Shown: piece after piece, positions 22,267 to 33,053 of the stretch
Numbering within the stretch: position 1 is the stretch's first letter
Layout of the letters: each line of letters starts with the position of its first letter
NCBI GenBank assembly: GCA_027257055.1
Contig: JAPVLO010000522.1
Coordinates: 1,302,001 to 1,366,000 of the forward strand
DNA: 64,000 nucleotides
Direction: 5' to 3'
From: Cephalopachus bancanus
Taxonomy: Eukaryota; Chordata; Mammalia; Primates; Tarsiidae
Notes under the pieces: model-generated
The model's database searches: none
The model's input: only the letters and a program-made list of their open reading frames with translations
Told to the model about the DNA's origin: nothing
Program-made: the position numbers and the translations under genes

Positions 22267-23160
22267 AATGACTGTTCTTCAGATTTGTTCTGTGTATATT
22301 CTGCTTGATTAATTAAGCTATTGAAACTCACTATTGAGTTTGTAAATAATTAACTGCATTCTTCAACTCCAGAATTTCTGATGGGTTCTTGTTTGTGGTT
22401 TCTATTATTTTACTTAACTTTTCATTTTAATTTATTGTTTTCCTGATTTTCCCAGATTTTTTTGAATTATTTTGTAGCTCACTTAGCTTCTTTATGATGA
22501 TGATTATTTTAAAATATTTTCAAGGCAATTCACAGATCTTCATTGCTATGACGACAGCCCCAGAAGTTTTTTTCCTATTCCTTTCCTGATGTTCTGTTTC
22601 TTTGATTCTCCTTATTCCTTAAAGTCTGCATTGCTGTATTTGCATTTGAAGTTGTGGTATTCCCTTCTTGTCTTTACTAACTGGCTTTAGGAAAGGAAAA
22701 CTTCACATGTCATCCCAGCTAGAGATTCTAGGGGTGTGTTAGGTTTTTTGTGTGGCTACTCTGCCCCCCTCTTGTTTTCTTTGGTAGCAGAAGGCATAGG
22801 GTGTCCGTGCCTTCTCTCAACCTACAAGGTCCCTACAGGTGCTGAGAGCCTCCTGTTTATTTTTCCCAGGCCAATGTCCTGAATATTTCAGTGTTGTGTG
22901 GCATTGATATCTCAGTCCTGCAGACCTGATCTGGCTTCTGTTACCCATGTGCTGCCTTTGGAGATCTGCTAGTGTCCTTTGCAGAAGTTCATACCCCTCA
23001 TCTGAGAAGGCTCTTGTGAGCCATCTTGGGGTGGGTGCAGAATACTGGGGGACAACATTAGGTAGTTGTGGAGGCTGCAGATAAAGCATTTCACATGGTT
23101 CATGAGTTGGTTTTTTGGTGGGTTCTGTGAGTCAGTTAGTTTAGTCTATAGCCTGTTTTT
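22267..23160 (-). mobile_element. Old L1M-like sequence, tentative
   Basis: T-rich antisense LINE-like text ('ttcttcaactccagaatttc', 'gtagctcacttagcttcttt') as in old L1M elements; past about 22700 it is more GC-rich. No frame survives. Confidence 0.45.
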
Positions 23161-23164
23161 GAGA

Positions 23165-23895
23165 TCTACAAGGGAGACACAAAATAACCCAGAATTCATT
23201 TACAAAACATTCTGTATTTATTCTTACGTGTTCAAAGTTCAGTGACCTCCAAAGTATTCTCCGTTTGATGCAGTACACCTATCTAGACACTGCACAAAAC
23301 TGTTTTTGAACTTGTTGATTTTGATGCCTTTAATGTTCCTGTTCTTATTTTTAAAATTTTTATTTTAAATATGAGGGTGCAATTCAGGGCTAGGTATAAA
23401 AATGTACATTATGCAGGTACCCTTGTTGATGAGGCGTGGTCTTCTTCCCCTGACAATTTCCCACTACTACCAATCCCACCGTTCCCCACCCCTGATAGTT
23501 TCCCACAACTGATAATCCCTTTCCTGTAGTATTATGATAGTTGTTTCAAGGTTTGCTTATGAGTGAGAACATATGATACTCTGTTCTTTGCTTTTGTGAC
23601 CTGCTGGGTTTTTATTATTTTTTTACATCTTCCATGTCAGCAAAATGTTCCACTTTGAGGCCTTTCTCCCTCATGGGAAACAGTAACAAAAAATGTCAAC
23701 TGGGGTGAGATCAGGTGCATAAGGTTATGTAGGGGACATGGATCATGTCGTTTTTGGTCAAAAACTGTTGAATGGGTGCATTGTTATGGTGCCACAAATT
23801 CAGGATATTTCTTCCACAAATCATGATGCAACCTCCTCAAAATTTTCAGATATAGACTTTAGTTCACTCTTTGAAGTGAAGGAACAAATTCTGAG
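23165..23895 (-). mobile_element. Mariner-like DNA transposon, decayed, split by an L1 3' end
   Basis: Read on the minus strand, 23160-23340 encodes the end of a mariner transposase (frame containing NSFVQCLDRCTASNGEYF, then stop), and 23600-23895 encodes the middle of the catalytic domain (HHNNAP...FLTKN, then KGLKVEHFADMEDV). The His-Asp-Asn block of the DDD/D motif is degraded. The N-terminal half and 5' inverted repeat were not identified. An L1 3' end sits inside at about 23341-23599. A dead copy, older than that L1. Confidence 0.7.
23341..23599 (-). mobile_element. L1 3' end inserted in the mariner copy
   Basis: Antisense: 'tattttaaatatgagggtgc', 'caggtacccttgttgatgag', ending near 'tatgatactctgttctttgc'. 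About 260 bases. Confidence 0.9.
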
Positions 23896-24389
23896 TGTTT
23901 TATAAGGGACCTAACCTCCAAAAGATAACTCTCATTTTGGGTGGTCCCCACCCCATATGTTGTGATTGCTGTGAGTGCTTGCATCTTTCTTTGCTCCTAG
24001 CTTCCTCCAGACTACTGAGTCATGCCAATTCCCTCAGTGATCTGATTGTCAAGGCTGGATTGGACTTCTTGGACTATTTTGTCCCAAAATAGCTAGACTA
24101 GGTTCTCACTCTGCTCTCACTTTGCCCTGTAGAAAGAATTGCAGGCTGTGGGGGATTTTCTGATGGTGACATGAGCCACCTTGGGCGACAGGATACAGAT
24201 ACATTACAAATGTTCTTACCCTCTTCCAGAATTATTTTTCCAATTTGCTTTCAAGCTAAGTCTGATGCTATTGGAATCTCATAGAACTATTTATGTAAAA
24301 TTGTGGTCACAATGTATGTTCCTGTAGGTATATGAGGACAAGAATAGCCTATTTCACCAACTTTTGGGTGGGGGCTGTTGGCATTATTT
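23896..24389. other. Unassigned sequence
   Basis: Possibly more mariner at the left edge. Nothing else recognised. Confidence 0.35.
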
Positions 24390-24610
24390 TTTTTTGTTTG
24401 ATTTTTAAATTTAAAATTTTTTATTTTAAAGATGTTGGGTACAATTCAGGCTGAGGTATATAAATGTTCATTATGAGGTGTGCATACTCTTCCCAAGGCA
24501 GGTTCTCACTATTGCCAAATCTGCTTCCCCACCCCTCTCCTGGCAGTTTCCCGCTACAGCCAATCCTTTTCTTATAGTAATAGGATAATTGTTCAAGCTT
24601 AGCTTAATGA
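24390..24610 (-). mobile_element. L1 3' end fragment
   Basis: Antisense 'tattttaaagatgttgggta' start, 3' UTR blocks, ending near 'aattgttcaagc'. Confidence 0.85.
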
Positions 24611-24805
24611 CATCACTCTTTCTTCATTGGGTTTTAATTGTAGCTATGTCATAAAAATTAAGGTTTGAAAAAATATATAGATGCAAAGTCATGATAACAT
24701 AAAAGGTTTTTGTTAATATCACACTTCTAGACATACTAACTCATTTGTGTTTCATGTTCTCCATTTTGTAGCTCTGCCCCCCAAGGCTGTGTCATCAGCT
24801 GGACC

Positions 24806-25025
24806 CATGCATTGTCATATGCACCACACACCTGTAAAAGCTAAGGAAATTGGCAGTCACTCCAAATCAATTCACGTTTTTCCATTATTAGGTGAAAAAC
24901 TACAAAGAAAAGAGAATTTCCTGAGGAATACTCCAGATAGAAGGTCTTGGTTCTTGCCTTCCTTTCCAACTTTTCAACGAGTGGAGGTTCTTTCCCATAT
25001 AGAACACATGAAGTGTGTGTTGTAT
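24806..25025 (+). repeat. Locally duplicated segment, copy 1
   Basis: The stretch around 'tttttccattattaggtgaa' (24879) through 'aacacatgaagtgtg' resembles 25720-25975, with shared order and small differences. Unit spacing is about 0.95 kb. An open frame (24747-25058) is incidental. Origin unknown. Confidence 0.7.
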
Positions 25026-25336
25026 GTTGGTTTGTTTGCTTACTCTTGTTGTCAGTGATATTGAACATACAGGGTTTGTGCACATTAACCTTTAACCCAT
25101 CACAAGGTGATTTGATTCTATGTATGTCCGACTTTCTGCTACTGGGAATCCTTTATGATAGGTTTTCTCTCCTGGGCAAAGCAATTGATAGCTATTGGTG
25201 ATTCCTTTGCTTTTCTGTGCCATAAGAGATTCTATGAGTTATTCCCTATAATTTCTGTCCTAAGGTTGTTTTAGCTGTGTCTTCAGGAAGAAATTTAAGA
25301 ACTCTGATACCATATTCTTGTTAAATATTTATGATG
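25026..25336. other. Unassigned sequence
   Basis: No gene recognised. It ends in 'aaatatttatgatg', the left target-site duplication of the next Alu. Confidence 0.4.
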
Positions 25337-25621
25337 AGCCGGGCTCGGTGGCTCAGCCTGTAATCCCGCGCCTTTGGGAGGCTGAGGTGAGTGGATTGCC
25401 TGAGCCCGCGGGTTCGAGACCCGCCTGGGCAGCGAGACCTCATCTCTACAATAAATCAAAAAATCAGCCGGGCGTGGTAGCGCATGCCTGTAATTCCGGC
25501 TACTTGGAAGGCTGAGGTGGAAGGATCACCAGAGCCCAGCAGGTCAATGCTGCGGTGGCCGGAAGCGGCCACTGCACTCCGGTCTGGGCAACAGAGTGAG
25601 ACTCCAACTCAAAAAAAATAA
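25337..25621 (+). mobile_element. Alu SINE, young, perfect 14-base target-site duplication
   Basis: A CpG-rich Alu close to the inferred local consensus ('gcccgcgggttcgagaccc'). Flanked by 'aaatatttatgatg' at 25323-25336 and 25622-25635. Sense; inserted between the two copies of the local duplication. Confidence 0.97.
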
Positions 25622-25719
25622 AAATATTTATGATGGTATATGCACATTTTCACTACATGGAACATGTATTATTTATTATAATCCTAATACATAATTATAC
25701 AATATGTTGCATGATTTGA

Positions 25720-25975
25720 TTGAATTTGACCCATTGTCATATTCACCACAGACTGTAAGTTAAGGACTTGGCAGCCATGGTTGTTTACTGCTTGTGCATG
25801 CAATGTGTGAATTGTCAGAGGCTGTTCACCTTTTTCCATTATTAGGTGAAAAACAATAAAGAAAAGAGATTTTCCTGAGAAATCCTTCAGATGGAAGGTC
25901 TTTGTTCTTGCCTTCCTTTTTACCTTTTCAATTAGTGAAGTTTCTTTCCCATTTAACAAATGTGAAGTGTGATAA
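25720..25975 (+). repeat. Locally duplicated segment, copy 2
   Basis: Matches 24806-25025 (for example 'tttttccattattaggtgaa' at 25831 and 'ttgttcttgccttccttttt' at 25901), with extra sequence at its left. Not recognised as a known repeat. Confidence 0.7.
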
Positions 25976-26324
25976 CAATTTGTGTATTTATAATATAAAT
26001 ACACATATTAGTTATAAAACATATATTCAAATATTTTTACTTGAAATCGGTAGAAATTAAACTTTCCTGCTTATTAAAGCACTAGTTTGAAATAAAGCTT
26101 GTTTCAATTATTTCTTTTTTAAGATTTTGATCTTTGGGTTTATTAATTTCATTTGAAATTTTTTTGGCATTACCTATGTTCATGAAAATATGTATATGTT
26201 TTTAAACCAGAACCACAAAGCACAACCAGGTTGGTTTAACTTTGGTTTTCCTCTGCACTGATTGCTCCCTACCTCACAAGTATCCATTTCAAAGGACTTG
26301 ATTTTCTTTCTGGTTCTTAGAAAA
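25976..26324. other. Unassigned AT-rich sequence
   Basis: No gene recognised. Confidence 0.4.
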
Positions 26325-26640
26325 GGAAAGTTACCTGTAATCCCAGCACTTTGGAAGGCAGAGGCAAGAGGATTATCTGAGCTCGGGGGTTCAACACCAG
26401 CCAAAGCAACATGGCGAGACCTTGTCTCTACAATAAATAAAAAAAAATTTATGGACATGGTGGCACAAGCCTGTAGTTCTAGCTACATGGAAACCTGAGG
26501 CAGAAGAATCACCTAAGCCCAGTAGGTCGAGGCTGTGGTGGCCATGAGCATGCCACTACACTCCACCCTCCAGTGTGGGTGACAGAGTGAGACTTCAACT
26601 CAAAAAAAAAAAAAAAGAAAGAAAAAGAAAAGAAAAGATA
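26325..26640 (+). mobile_element. Alu SINE, diverged
   Basis: 'acctgtaatcccagcacttt', a linker rich in A, 'gagtgagacttcaactca' and a (GAAA)-rich tail. The extreme 5' end is missing. Confidence 0.88.
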
Positions 26641-27000
26641 AGGAAAGCTAATTTGATATGATATTCTCAATGTTTCTTTTGCTTCCCCCTAACAAGAGCT
26701 GAATGTTCTGCAGTGTCAGCCACCAAGAAAACTTTCTCATCAGGTCCACAGTGGCCCATTGCTCCATTGTGGTGTTGCAGAGGGATTTATTCAGTCGCTC
26801 TTTGATTGAGGTTGCTGATATCCACTCACTGTGGTGGCACAAATAACAATTCTGCAAAAAAAGAGTTTTGCATTTACTTGAAATAATTGATTTTGGAAAA
26901 AATACCATTTCTAGATGCAATAAGAATAACTCACTTTTTGGGGGGTTTAGTTTCTAGATTTATCTGATTTAAAAAAGTTAGACTCCAACATCACCTCTAA
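26641..27000 (+). promoter_or_regulatory. 5' flank of the intact V1R gene (duplicated block)
   Basis: Similar to the flank of the V1R pseudogene at 11215-11478, so it belongs to the duplicated unit. V1R genes usually have a non-coding 5' exon spliced just upstream of a single coding exon. 'gtttagtttctag' at 26946-26958 would serve as an acceptor, but no promoter can be assigned. Confidence 0.35.
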
Positions 27001-27954
27001 ATGGATGGATTGATTTCTGTTAATTTAAACTGGGGAATTGCAATTGTCATTCAGACTTCTGCTGGAATACTTGGAAATTCTTTTCTCCTCTGCTTTTATT
27101 ACTTTACATTCATCACTGCCCAGGTAGTGAGCCCCAGAGACTTGATTCTCCACCAACTGGTCTTGGCTAATAACTTTGTCCTTTTCTCTAAGGGAATCCC
27201 CCAGGCAATGGCAGCTTTTGGAGTGAAATCTTTCCTGGGTGAGACTGGATGTAAACTTGTCTTCTATTTACACAGAGCAGCCAGAGGGGTTTCCCTCAAC
27301 ACCACCTGCCTTCTCAGTGGCTTTCAGGTCATTAAGCTTCACCCTAATGTTCCTGAGTGGATGGAATTTCTAATTAGATCCAAAAAGTGCATTGTTTTCT
27401 GCTGTTTGCTCTGCTGGATTTTGTCTCTTGTGGCAAATATTGCTATTGCAAAGCATGTAACTGGTCCGGTGAACAGCAAAAACTTGAGTATGAAAAAGAT
27501 GTACAGGTACTGTTTCTCTCCCTCTTTAGGGAGAGTGCTCTTCTCAGTAACTGCAGCCATTTACAGCTTCACAGATGGTTTGTGTCTGGCCCTGATGGTT
27601 TGGACGAGTGGTTCCATGGTCCTGATTCTGTATCGGCACAAGCAGAGAATCCAACACATCCGCAGCAGGAGCCTTTCTCCAAGGACCTCTCATGAAACTA
27701 GAGCCACCCGCACCATCCTCGCCCTGGTGAGCATGTTTGTCTCCTTTCATACTCTGGCAAGTATTTTATCATTTTGGATAACTCAGATCCAGAACCCAGG
27801 CCACTGGCTGAGGAATGTGACTTTCCTAGTGTCTTCCGGCTTCCCAACATTCTGTCCCTTTGTGTTCATTGTCACGGACACCCAAGTATCCCAGTTCTGC
27901 CTTGCCTGGTGGACGAAGAAGACAAGAACTCCAAGTATGGTTTCAGGGCTATAA
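27001..27954 (+). CDS. Vomeronasal type-1 receptor (V1R), intact
   Basis: Single-exon seven-transmembrane receptor of 317 codons, the usual V1R size (about 300-320). It would act in the membrane of vomeronasal sensory neurons, coupled to Gi2, and detect pheromone-like ligands; the ligand is unknown. Visible hallmarks: GNSFLL in TM1 (25-30); LANNFVLFSKGIPQAMAAFG spanning TM2 (55-74); HRAARGVSLNTTCLLS in TM3 (91-106); CWILSL in TM4 (138-143); DGLCLALMVW in TM5 (192-201) followed by RHKQRIQHI; SHETRATRTIL before TM6 (230-240); FPTFCPF in TM7 (281-287), where Ser is usual at the Cys. Cys84 and Cys171 fit the extracellular disulphide, and Asn161-Leu-Ser a glycosylation site in loop 2. ATG 27001 is chosen because it gives a family-typical short N-terminus. 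A truncated paralogue lies at 11479. Expression cannot be judged. Confidence 0.92.
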   Translation: MDGLISVNLNWGIAIVIQTSAGILGNSFLLCFYYFTFITAQVVSPRDLILHQLVLANNFVLFSKGIPQAMAAFGVKSFLGETGCKLVFYLHRAARGVSLNTTCLLSGFQVIKLHPNVPEWMEFLIRSKKCIVFCCLLCWILSLVANIAIAKHVTGPVNSKNLSMKKMYRYCFSPSLGRVLFSVTAAIYSFTDGLCLALMVWTSGSMVLILYRHKQRIQHIRSRSLSPRTSHETRATRTILALVSMFVSFHTLASILSFWITQIQNPGHWLRNVTFLVSSGFPTFCPFVFIVTDTQVSQFCLAWWTKKTRTPSMVSGL

Positions 27955-28139
27955 GTCTTCTCCAGAATTTTCATTTATTCTTTCATGCCCTTGCCAATAT
28001 TTGAGGGTTCATATACAGTGCCAGTTAATGTGCAAGGACTTTCAGATTCAGCATTGAATAAAAATGATGATAACCATAGTTTTAAATTGCTTATTAGACT
28101 GCAAAAAATGAACACAATTCACATAATTACCCAAATATA
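27955..28139. other. 3' flank of V1R
   Basis: Contains 'gaataaaaatg' at about 28055, a possible polyadenylation signal (aataaa) about 100 bases past the stop. Confidence 0.4.
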
Positions 28140-28505
28140 GATTGGTTCTTTAAAAATTAAAATACTTAGAATTACCATATGATCTCACAACTTCATTTTT
28201 GGGATGTATCCAAGAGAAATAAAAGTAGGAGTTTGAACTGATATTTATACATCCCTGTTCAAGGCAGCATTGTTTACAATCTACAAAAATGACAATCCAC
28301 CCAAATGTCCGTCATTGGATAAATAGTTTAACAAAAGTTGGTATAGAATTACACGGGATTCATAGTCAGACTTTAAAAGAAATTGATTTGGTTCTTAAAC
28401 ACAGTGGAAGGTGGATGAAGCTTGAAGCCACCAGGTCAAGTGGAATAAGCCAGTCACATGGGGAAAATATTGAGTGATTCAACATACAGGAGGACACCCC
28501 CCAAA
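28140..28505 (+). mobile_element. Old L1 3' region (part 1)
   Basis: Sense old L1: 'taccatatgatctcacaact', 'catccctgttcaaggcagca', 'cccaaatgtccgtcattgga', 'tggatgaagcttgaagcca', 'gtggaataagccagtcaca'. Diverged; continues after the mariner-like insert at 28955. Confidence 0.8.
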
Positions 28506-28954
28506 ACATTGAATTTATTCATAAAAAATTGTGTATCCTTACATGTTTAAACTTTATTCACCTTCAAAACCCTCTCTTTGATTCAATCCCACTATCAAGA
28601 CCCATTTTCATCTGGAGAAACAAAGAGCTTGGGTGAGTAGGGAGGGTGGGACACTGGGATTTGTTGCCATTTTTGTAAAAATGATGTCATTTTTGTTAAA
28701 AAATTATTGAACTCTCAGCACCCTGTGGGTAAGTACTGTTGTCATGGTTGAAGAACCAGTCTCCTGTCTGCCACTACTCAGGATGTTTGTTCCCCAATGC
28801 AGACTCTCATAACAACGCTAGCTGGTCCACTGATGCTGATGGGTTCTGAAAACACATACCTTGTGGGAGAAGCCTGTACTACAAGGGCCCCACTCGCAAA
28901 AAGATGATTTATGTTTTTTTGGGTCCCCCCTCATAAAACAGCTACCTGAGATTG
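28506..28954 (-). mobile_element. Mariner-like DNA transposon remnant
   Basis: The minus strand shows degraded mariner features: a HDN-like block near 28745 ('catggttgaagaac' on plus) and a HPPYSP-like block near 28640. The segment splits an old L1 whose two halves lie either side. No frame or inverted repeats survive. Its left end resembles the mariner copy at 23.2 kb. Confidence 0.5.
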
Positions 28955-29185
28955 GTGAATCTCATAGAAACATAGAATAAATTATTGGCTACCAGGATCT
29001 GGGGTAAGGGGAAATGGCTTATTGATGTTTAATAGATACAAAGTTTCAGTTGAGAAAGAAGAAAAATTTTGGAGATAGAGGTTGGTGATGGTCACACAAC
29101 ATGTGAATGTACTTCACTCGAAAAACTGAACAATTAAAAATAGTTGAGATGACTGGTTTTATGCTATGTAGATGTTTGATTCCTT
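28955..29185 (+). mobile_element. Old L1 3' region (part 2)
   Basis: Resumes with 'gaatctcatagaaacatag' and 'ttattggctaccaggatctg' and ends near 'gggttttatgctatgtag'-like 3' UTR text at about 29160-29175. Same order as old mammalian L1 3' ends. Confidence 0.7.
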
Positions 29186-29281
29186 AATTTGGAGAAGGAG
29201 AGCTGAAAACTCAAAAACAAGAAATAAGGGCTAAACTAAAATCTACCATTAGCCAAGAAAGAGCTGTAAAGAACATCACAA

Positions 29282-29357
29282 GCTCTCTCTCTCTCTCTCA
29301 CTCTCTGTCTCTGTCTTCTCTCTCTGTGTGTGTCTCTCTGTCTCACTCTTGCTCTCA
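29282..29357 (+). repeat. (TC)n/(TCTG)n simple repeat
   Basis: CT-rich tract of about 75 bases with 'tctctctctctctc' and 'tgtgtgtgtc'. Confidence 0.95.
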
Positions 29358-31085
29358 TCACAGAAGTTCGTAAGGAGATCCATCTGTGAAGAAGAAAAAG
29401 ACAAATATCTGATATTTGAGATATGTTTCCCCAGTGTCCTCCTTTTCCATCATAAATATGCAACCTGACATGATGGGTCTAATGTGTAAAACATGAGTCC
29501 TGACAGGTCAGACATGCTTCAGTCTCATTACGTTTTAGGATTTTGTCCACTGTAGACATTTTCACTTTTCCCCTTAATAATCAGGTACAGTGTAGAATCC
29601 TCTACTCACAATTATTAATACATTGATGATATTTTCCAGTGAATTTTATCATTGTCTTTTGCTCTTCAGAAATCCAGTCCCAATAAGCTTACCATTAATT
29701 GTATAATAATTTGTGTTTTCTGTAGTAGTTTTTGAATTGTTTTTATTTATTGTAGACACAATGCACTTTACTGAGTAAAAACATTTATTTTAACATTATT
29801 GAATGCAACTTAAGTTCGTGGAATTTCTTCATTTCTGTAAAAATTTCAATCACTCAATTTAAGAATTGTGTGGTATCGTTGTTATTTCTTTCCTTTGAAA
29901 ATTGTGATTCAATGATATCTGTGTACGCTCTCATTCTGTTGCTATGTATATTAATTATTTTATCTACTTTTATATTTCCCTCTGATGTATTCTGTAAAAT
30001 GTACTGAATAGTCTGCTCCAATTTAAAATGTTCCATATCATCTGTGTTGTCCTTGATGAAATTACTTTTTACTTGTGTTAACACAATTTACTCTTTTTCA
30101 CCTCCATAATAACTGCCTCACTCATTTCTAAGGTTTCCTGTTCTTCTCTAGCCTAGTCTTTGTTGTTCATTCCTGTTGCATGACTTTCCTTCTACACACC
30201 TGATCCTCTTACATGGTTTCTCCCAAAGTTGACTCAAAAAACCCAAGAAACAAAAAAACTGATAAAGGAGATGGTTGTAGCCGCTCTTCCCTATGTAGCC
30301 TGCTCCTGTGGTGTCCATGCTTCCAAACTTAGCATGAGCTCATTGTGCCAGTAGGGGTGGTCCTCCATGAGTCTCACATTCACATGGGAGAGATGCCCAA
30401 GTCCAATAATGGAGTGAAGATGCTTTGCACACACGCGGATAAGTTGGCTCCATGCTGACCCTGGGCCTGGGTTAGTGAGCTGAGATATCCCAGAGTCTGT
30501 CTAAAAACGCAGGGGAAGGGATGCTACAGACTCTAAAAGGACTCCATGTTCCCCTCACTTTCTTCTCTGTCCTGACAAAGGGGCTCAGAGTGGCATGACT
30601 GCTCTGTGACCTGGCCAGTCATGTGTTTTTACCTTCAGATATTAACCCAAGCTGGGGTATTGAACATTCCCAGATACTAATAGAGATATTTTGGTTCTTT
30701 TTCAAAAAACACAGAAATTAACCCTTTTGCTAAGCATAAAGAAACTAATCATATACTGAACCAACATTCATAAATTCTTTTATAAAAATTCCATAACCCC
30801 AAACTCTCCCAGACATTGGGTCATAGTCAGGAATTAAACATCCACTCTCACTCAGCTCCTCAAACCACACCTCCAAGCTAAATAATTGGTTATGAAACCA
30901 AGAAAAGAGACTGAGCTGTAGGAACGCACCCAAAGAAACAAGGGGCTCTGAGAAGGAAAAATTGACTCAGATTTCTCTTCCCAAAGAGGGGGTGGGGGGA
31001 GGTTAGATGCTGTTGCCAAAAGTAGAACAACAAAAGTGGAAACTGTTTTATAGAAAGAAAACCCAGAATACAGGGCAAGGAGAGA
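29358..31085. other. Unassigned sequence upstream of the LILR-like pseudogene
   Basis: No gene recognised. The minus frame 29854-30084 (76 codons) has no recognisable family. From about 30300 the sequence becomes GC-richer, as LILR 5' flanks often are. Confidence 0.4.
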
Positions 31086-31190
31086 AGTCATGTTCTTCCC
31101 TCATTTCCCTGAATTCTCCTTTGTGCTCTCTGCCATGTGCGTATGTGCAGCTTGTCATGAACTGCACACTCAGGTGATAACTGTGTCTCT
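31086..31190 (+). promoter_or_regulatory. Possible LILR-type 5' leader/promoter region
   Basis: 'gaagtcatgttcttccctca' and 'gctctctgccatgtgcgtat' lie about 0.6 kb upstream of the first signal exon and look like LILR 5' leader sequence. The spacing is plausible, but I cannot confirm a transcription start. Confidence 0.25.
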
Positions 31191-31716
31191 ACTGACCTGA
31201 GTCTGCCATGTAGCATGAACCTCCATCGTCCCTGAAGCAACTCGAGGGCTGGTGAGATGACTGGTCCAGGTGAGGACCCTGCAAGAACGTGCTAATGGAC
31301 TGATGAATGAGCTGAGGAGTTAAAGGGATTGCATGAGAGGCTCTGAGAGTAAAGGAGGAACCCTCAGTCACTCTCATCTGGAAAAGCCAGACTCAGAATA
31401 GAAAATGGTATATTTTCTGCTATATCCTTAACATCAGTGAGATGAGGACACATCAGACAGATTTTTGCCAGGGGTCAAGATATATGGCATTTCTGGGTGA
31501 AATGTCTCCAGAGATCCTGGTATTCACCCCAGGTCTAATGTTGAAATGAGAGCTAGGATTTGGGGGAGGGAAGTTTCCCTTCCTGTGAGACTGCTGATGT
31601 GACAATCCTGTGACAGCAATAACCCCCAAGTGGCCAAACTCTGTGTGTCTTTTTTTTCCTGCCAAGCACCACGCTGTCACTCATCTGCACAGTGAGAAAC
31701 CATAAGAGGAGATAAC

Positions 31717-31750
31717 ATGACCTCCACCCTCACAGCCCTGCTCTGCCTTG
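31717..31750 (+). pseudogene. LILR signal-peptide exon 1 remnant
   Basis: ATG ACC TCC ACC CTC ACA GCC CTG encodes MTSTLTALLCL, the LILR leader start. The expected donor GTGAG after 'ctgccttg' reads 'ttgagattt', so the GT is destroyed and the frame runs to a stop (VEI-stop). Confidence 0.8.
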
Positions 31751-31913
31751 TTGAGATTTGAAGAGGAAGAAGAAAGTCCCTAGACTGAGAAGAACCCTAC
31801 CGCACATCTGGCACTGGTCAAAGAGGAGAACCCAAGGGTTCAGGAGGCTCTGAGGAAGAAAAGGATTTGTTCGGACTTCAGGGGCCCAATCTCTCATGGG
31901 AACTCTATTCTAG

Positions 31914-31949
31914 GGCTGAGTCAGGGCTCCTAAACATGAGTGTAGGCAG
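31914..31949 (+). pseudogene. LILR signal-peptide exon 2 remnant
   Basis: A 36-base mini-exon between 'attctag' and 'gtgact'. 'ggctgagtcagggctcct' parallels the GLSLGP leader codons of LILRs, but an early base loss puts a stop in frame. Confidence 0.75.
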
Positions 31950-32137
31950 GTGACTCTGTCCTCAATTCTTCCAGGGCCCTACTCCTCACTGGGGCCAAGG
32001 GAGTATTCTTGGACATCTGGGGATGCAAAATACACATTCTGGGCTGACTGATGGGGACATCCGGAGGGTTCTAGATCTGAGAGCTGGGATCTGAGTAGTG
32101 GGGATATCATGGGATCTAGGTTATTATTTCATGCCAG

Positions 32138-32411
32138 AGATACTCTTCAAACTCATACTATGGGCAGAACCAGACTTAGTGACCACCAGGATGTGCTCTA
32201 TGACTATCTGGTGTCAGGGGACCCCGTAGGCCCCTGGAATATCCTCTGTATAGAGAAAAAACTCTGTGCCCAGGAATATACAGAGGACATAAGATCCTGG
32301 GAACAAGGGCAAGTTCTACATTCTATTCATGACAAAGGATCACACAGGAAGGTAATCACTGTCTTACTAGTTGGTCAGAGCCCAGTGACCCCTTGGAGCT
32401 GGTGGTGACAG
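32138..32411 (+). pseudogene. LILR D1 Ig exon remnant
   Basis: It starts with the equivalent of KPTLWAEP ('caaactcatactatgggca') and ends 'tggagctggtggtgacag' plus donor gtgaga, the LELVVTG end of D1. Frameshifts near the start and inside, a stop in the original frame, and the second Ig cysteine not recovered. Acceptor 'atgccag' is weak. Confidence 0.78.
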
Positions 32412-32558
32412 GTGAGAGGACACTTGGTTCCCAACTCCACTCTCTTTCCTCAGGAAGGGTGTTTGCTCTCAGGGGTATTTCTTATCTCACTACTCAGCCC
32501 TTGGGGATCATGTGGGAGGAGTGAGCCCCATTTAACATGCTGCCTCCTTCTCTTCTAG

Positions 32559-32847
32559 GAACTTACAATGAACCCTCCCTCTCAGCCCTGCCTGATTCCA
32601 TGGTGACCCTAGGAGAGAATGAAAGCTTGCAGTGTGACTCATGGCTGACATTTGACAAATTTGTTCTGTGTCAGGAAGGAGGAAATTGCTGTCATCAATT
32701 CCTGAACCCACAATTTCACAAGCAAAATGGTCCAGGCTCTTTTCCATGGGCCCAAGTCACAGGTGGACATACAGTTGTTCTGGTTACTTCCCTAGTTTTC
32801 CCTATGAGTAGACTTCTCCTGCGATCTCCTGGAGCTCCTGATCTTAG
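32559..32847 (+). pseudogene. LILR D2 Ig exon remnant
   Basis: After 'tcttctag' it encodes GTYNEPSLSALPDSMVTLGE..., then LQCDSW (first cysteine) and KFVLCQEGG. A one-base shift occurs before the WTYSCSGY segment (second cysteine), the Trp of the PYEWS motif is a TAG stop, and a further shift restores the LLELLILG end before donor gtgaga. Confidence 0.85.
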
Positions 32848-33053
32848 GTGAGAAATTTACAGCATTGCCCAGAAGTCCTAAGTCTCCAGAAAAGATAGGA
32901 GGAGACTTGTGTCAGGTACAGCTCCAGATAGAATGATAATGGGTAAGAGAGCTCAGGGTTCCTGGGTTCAGAGACTTAGATAGATCCTAAGTGCTGAGGC
33001 CAAGGGAAAGAGGGAGAATTCAGCTCTTGGAACCCATGACCACCTCTTTCCAG

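Noticed and set aside
28289..28477. 62-codon frame downstream of the V1R
   Set aside because: It is old L1 3'-region sequence.
29854..30084. 76-codon minus-strand frame as a retropseudogene
   Set aside because: No recognisable family, no poly-A, no flanking duplication; low-complexity AT-rich codons.
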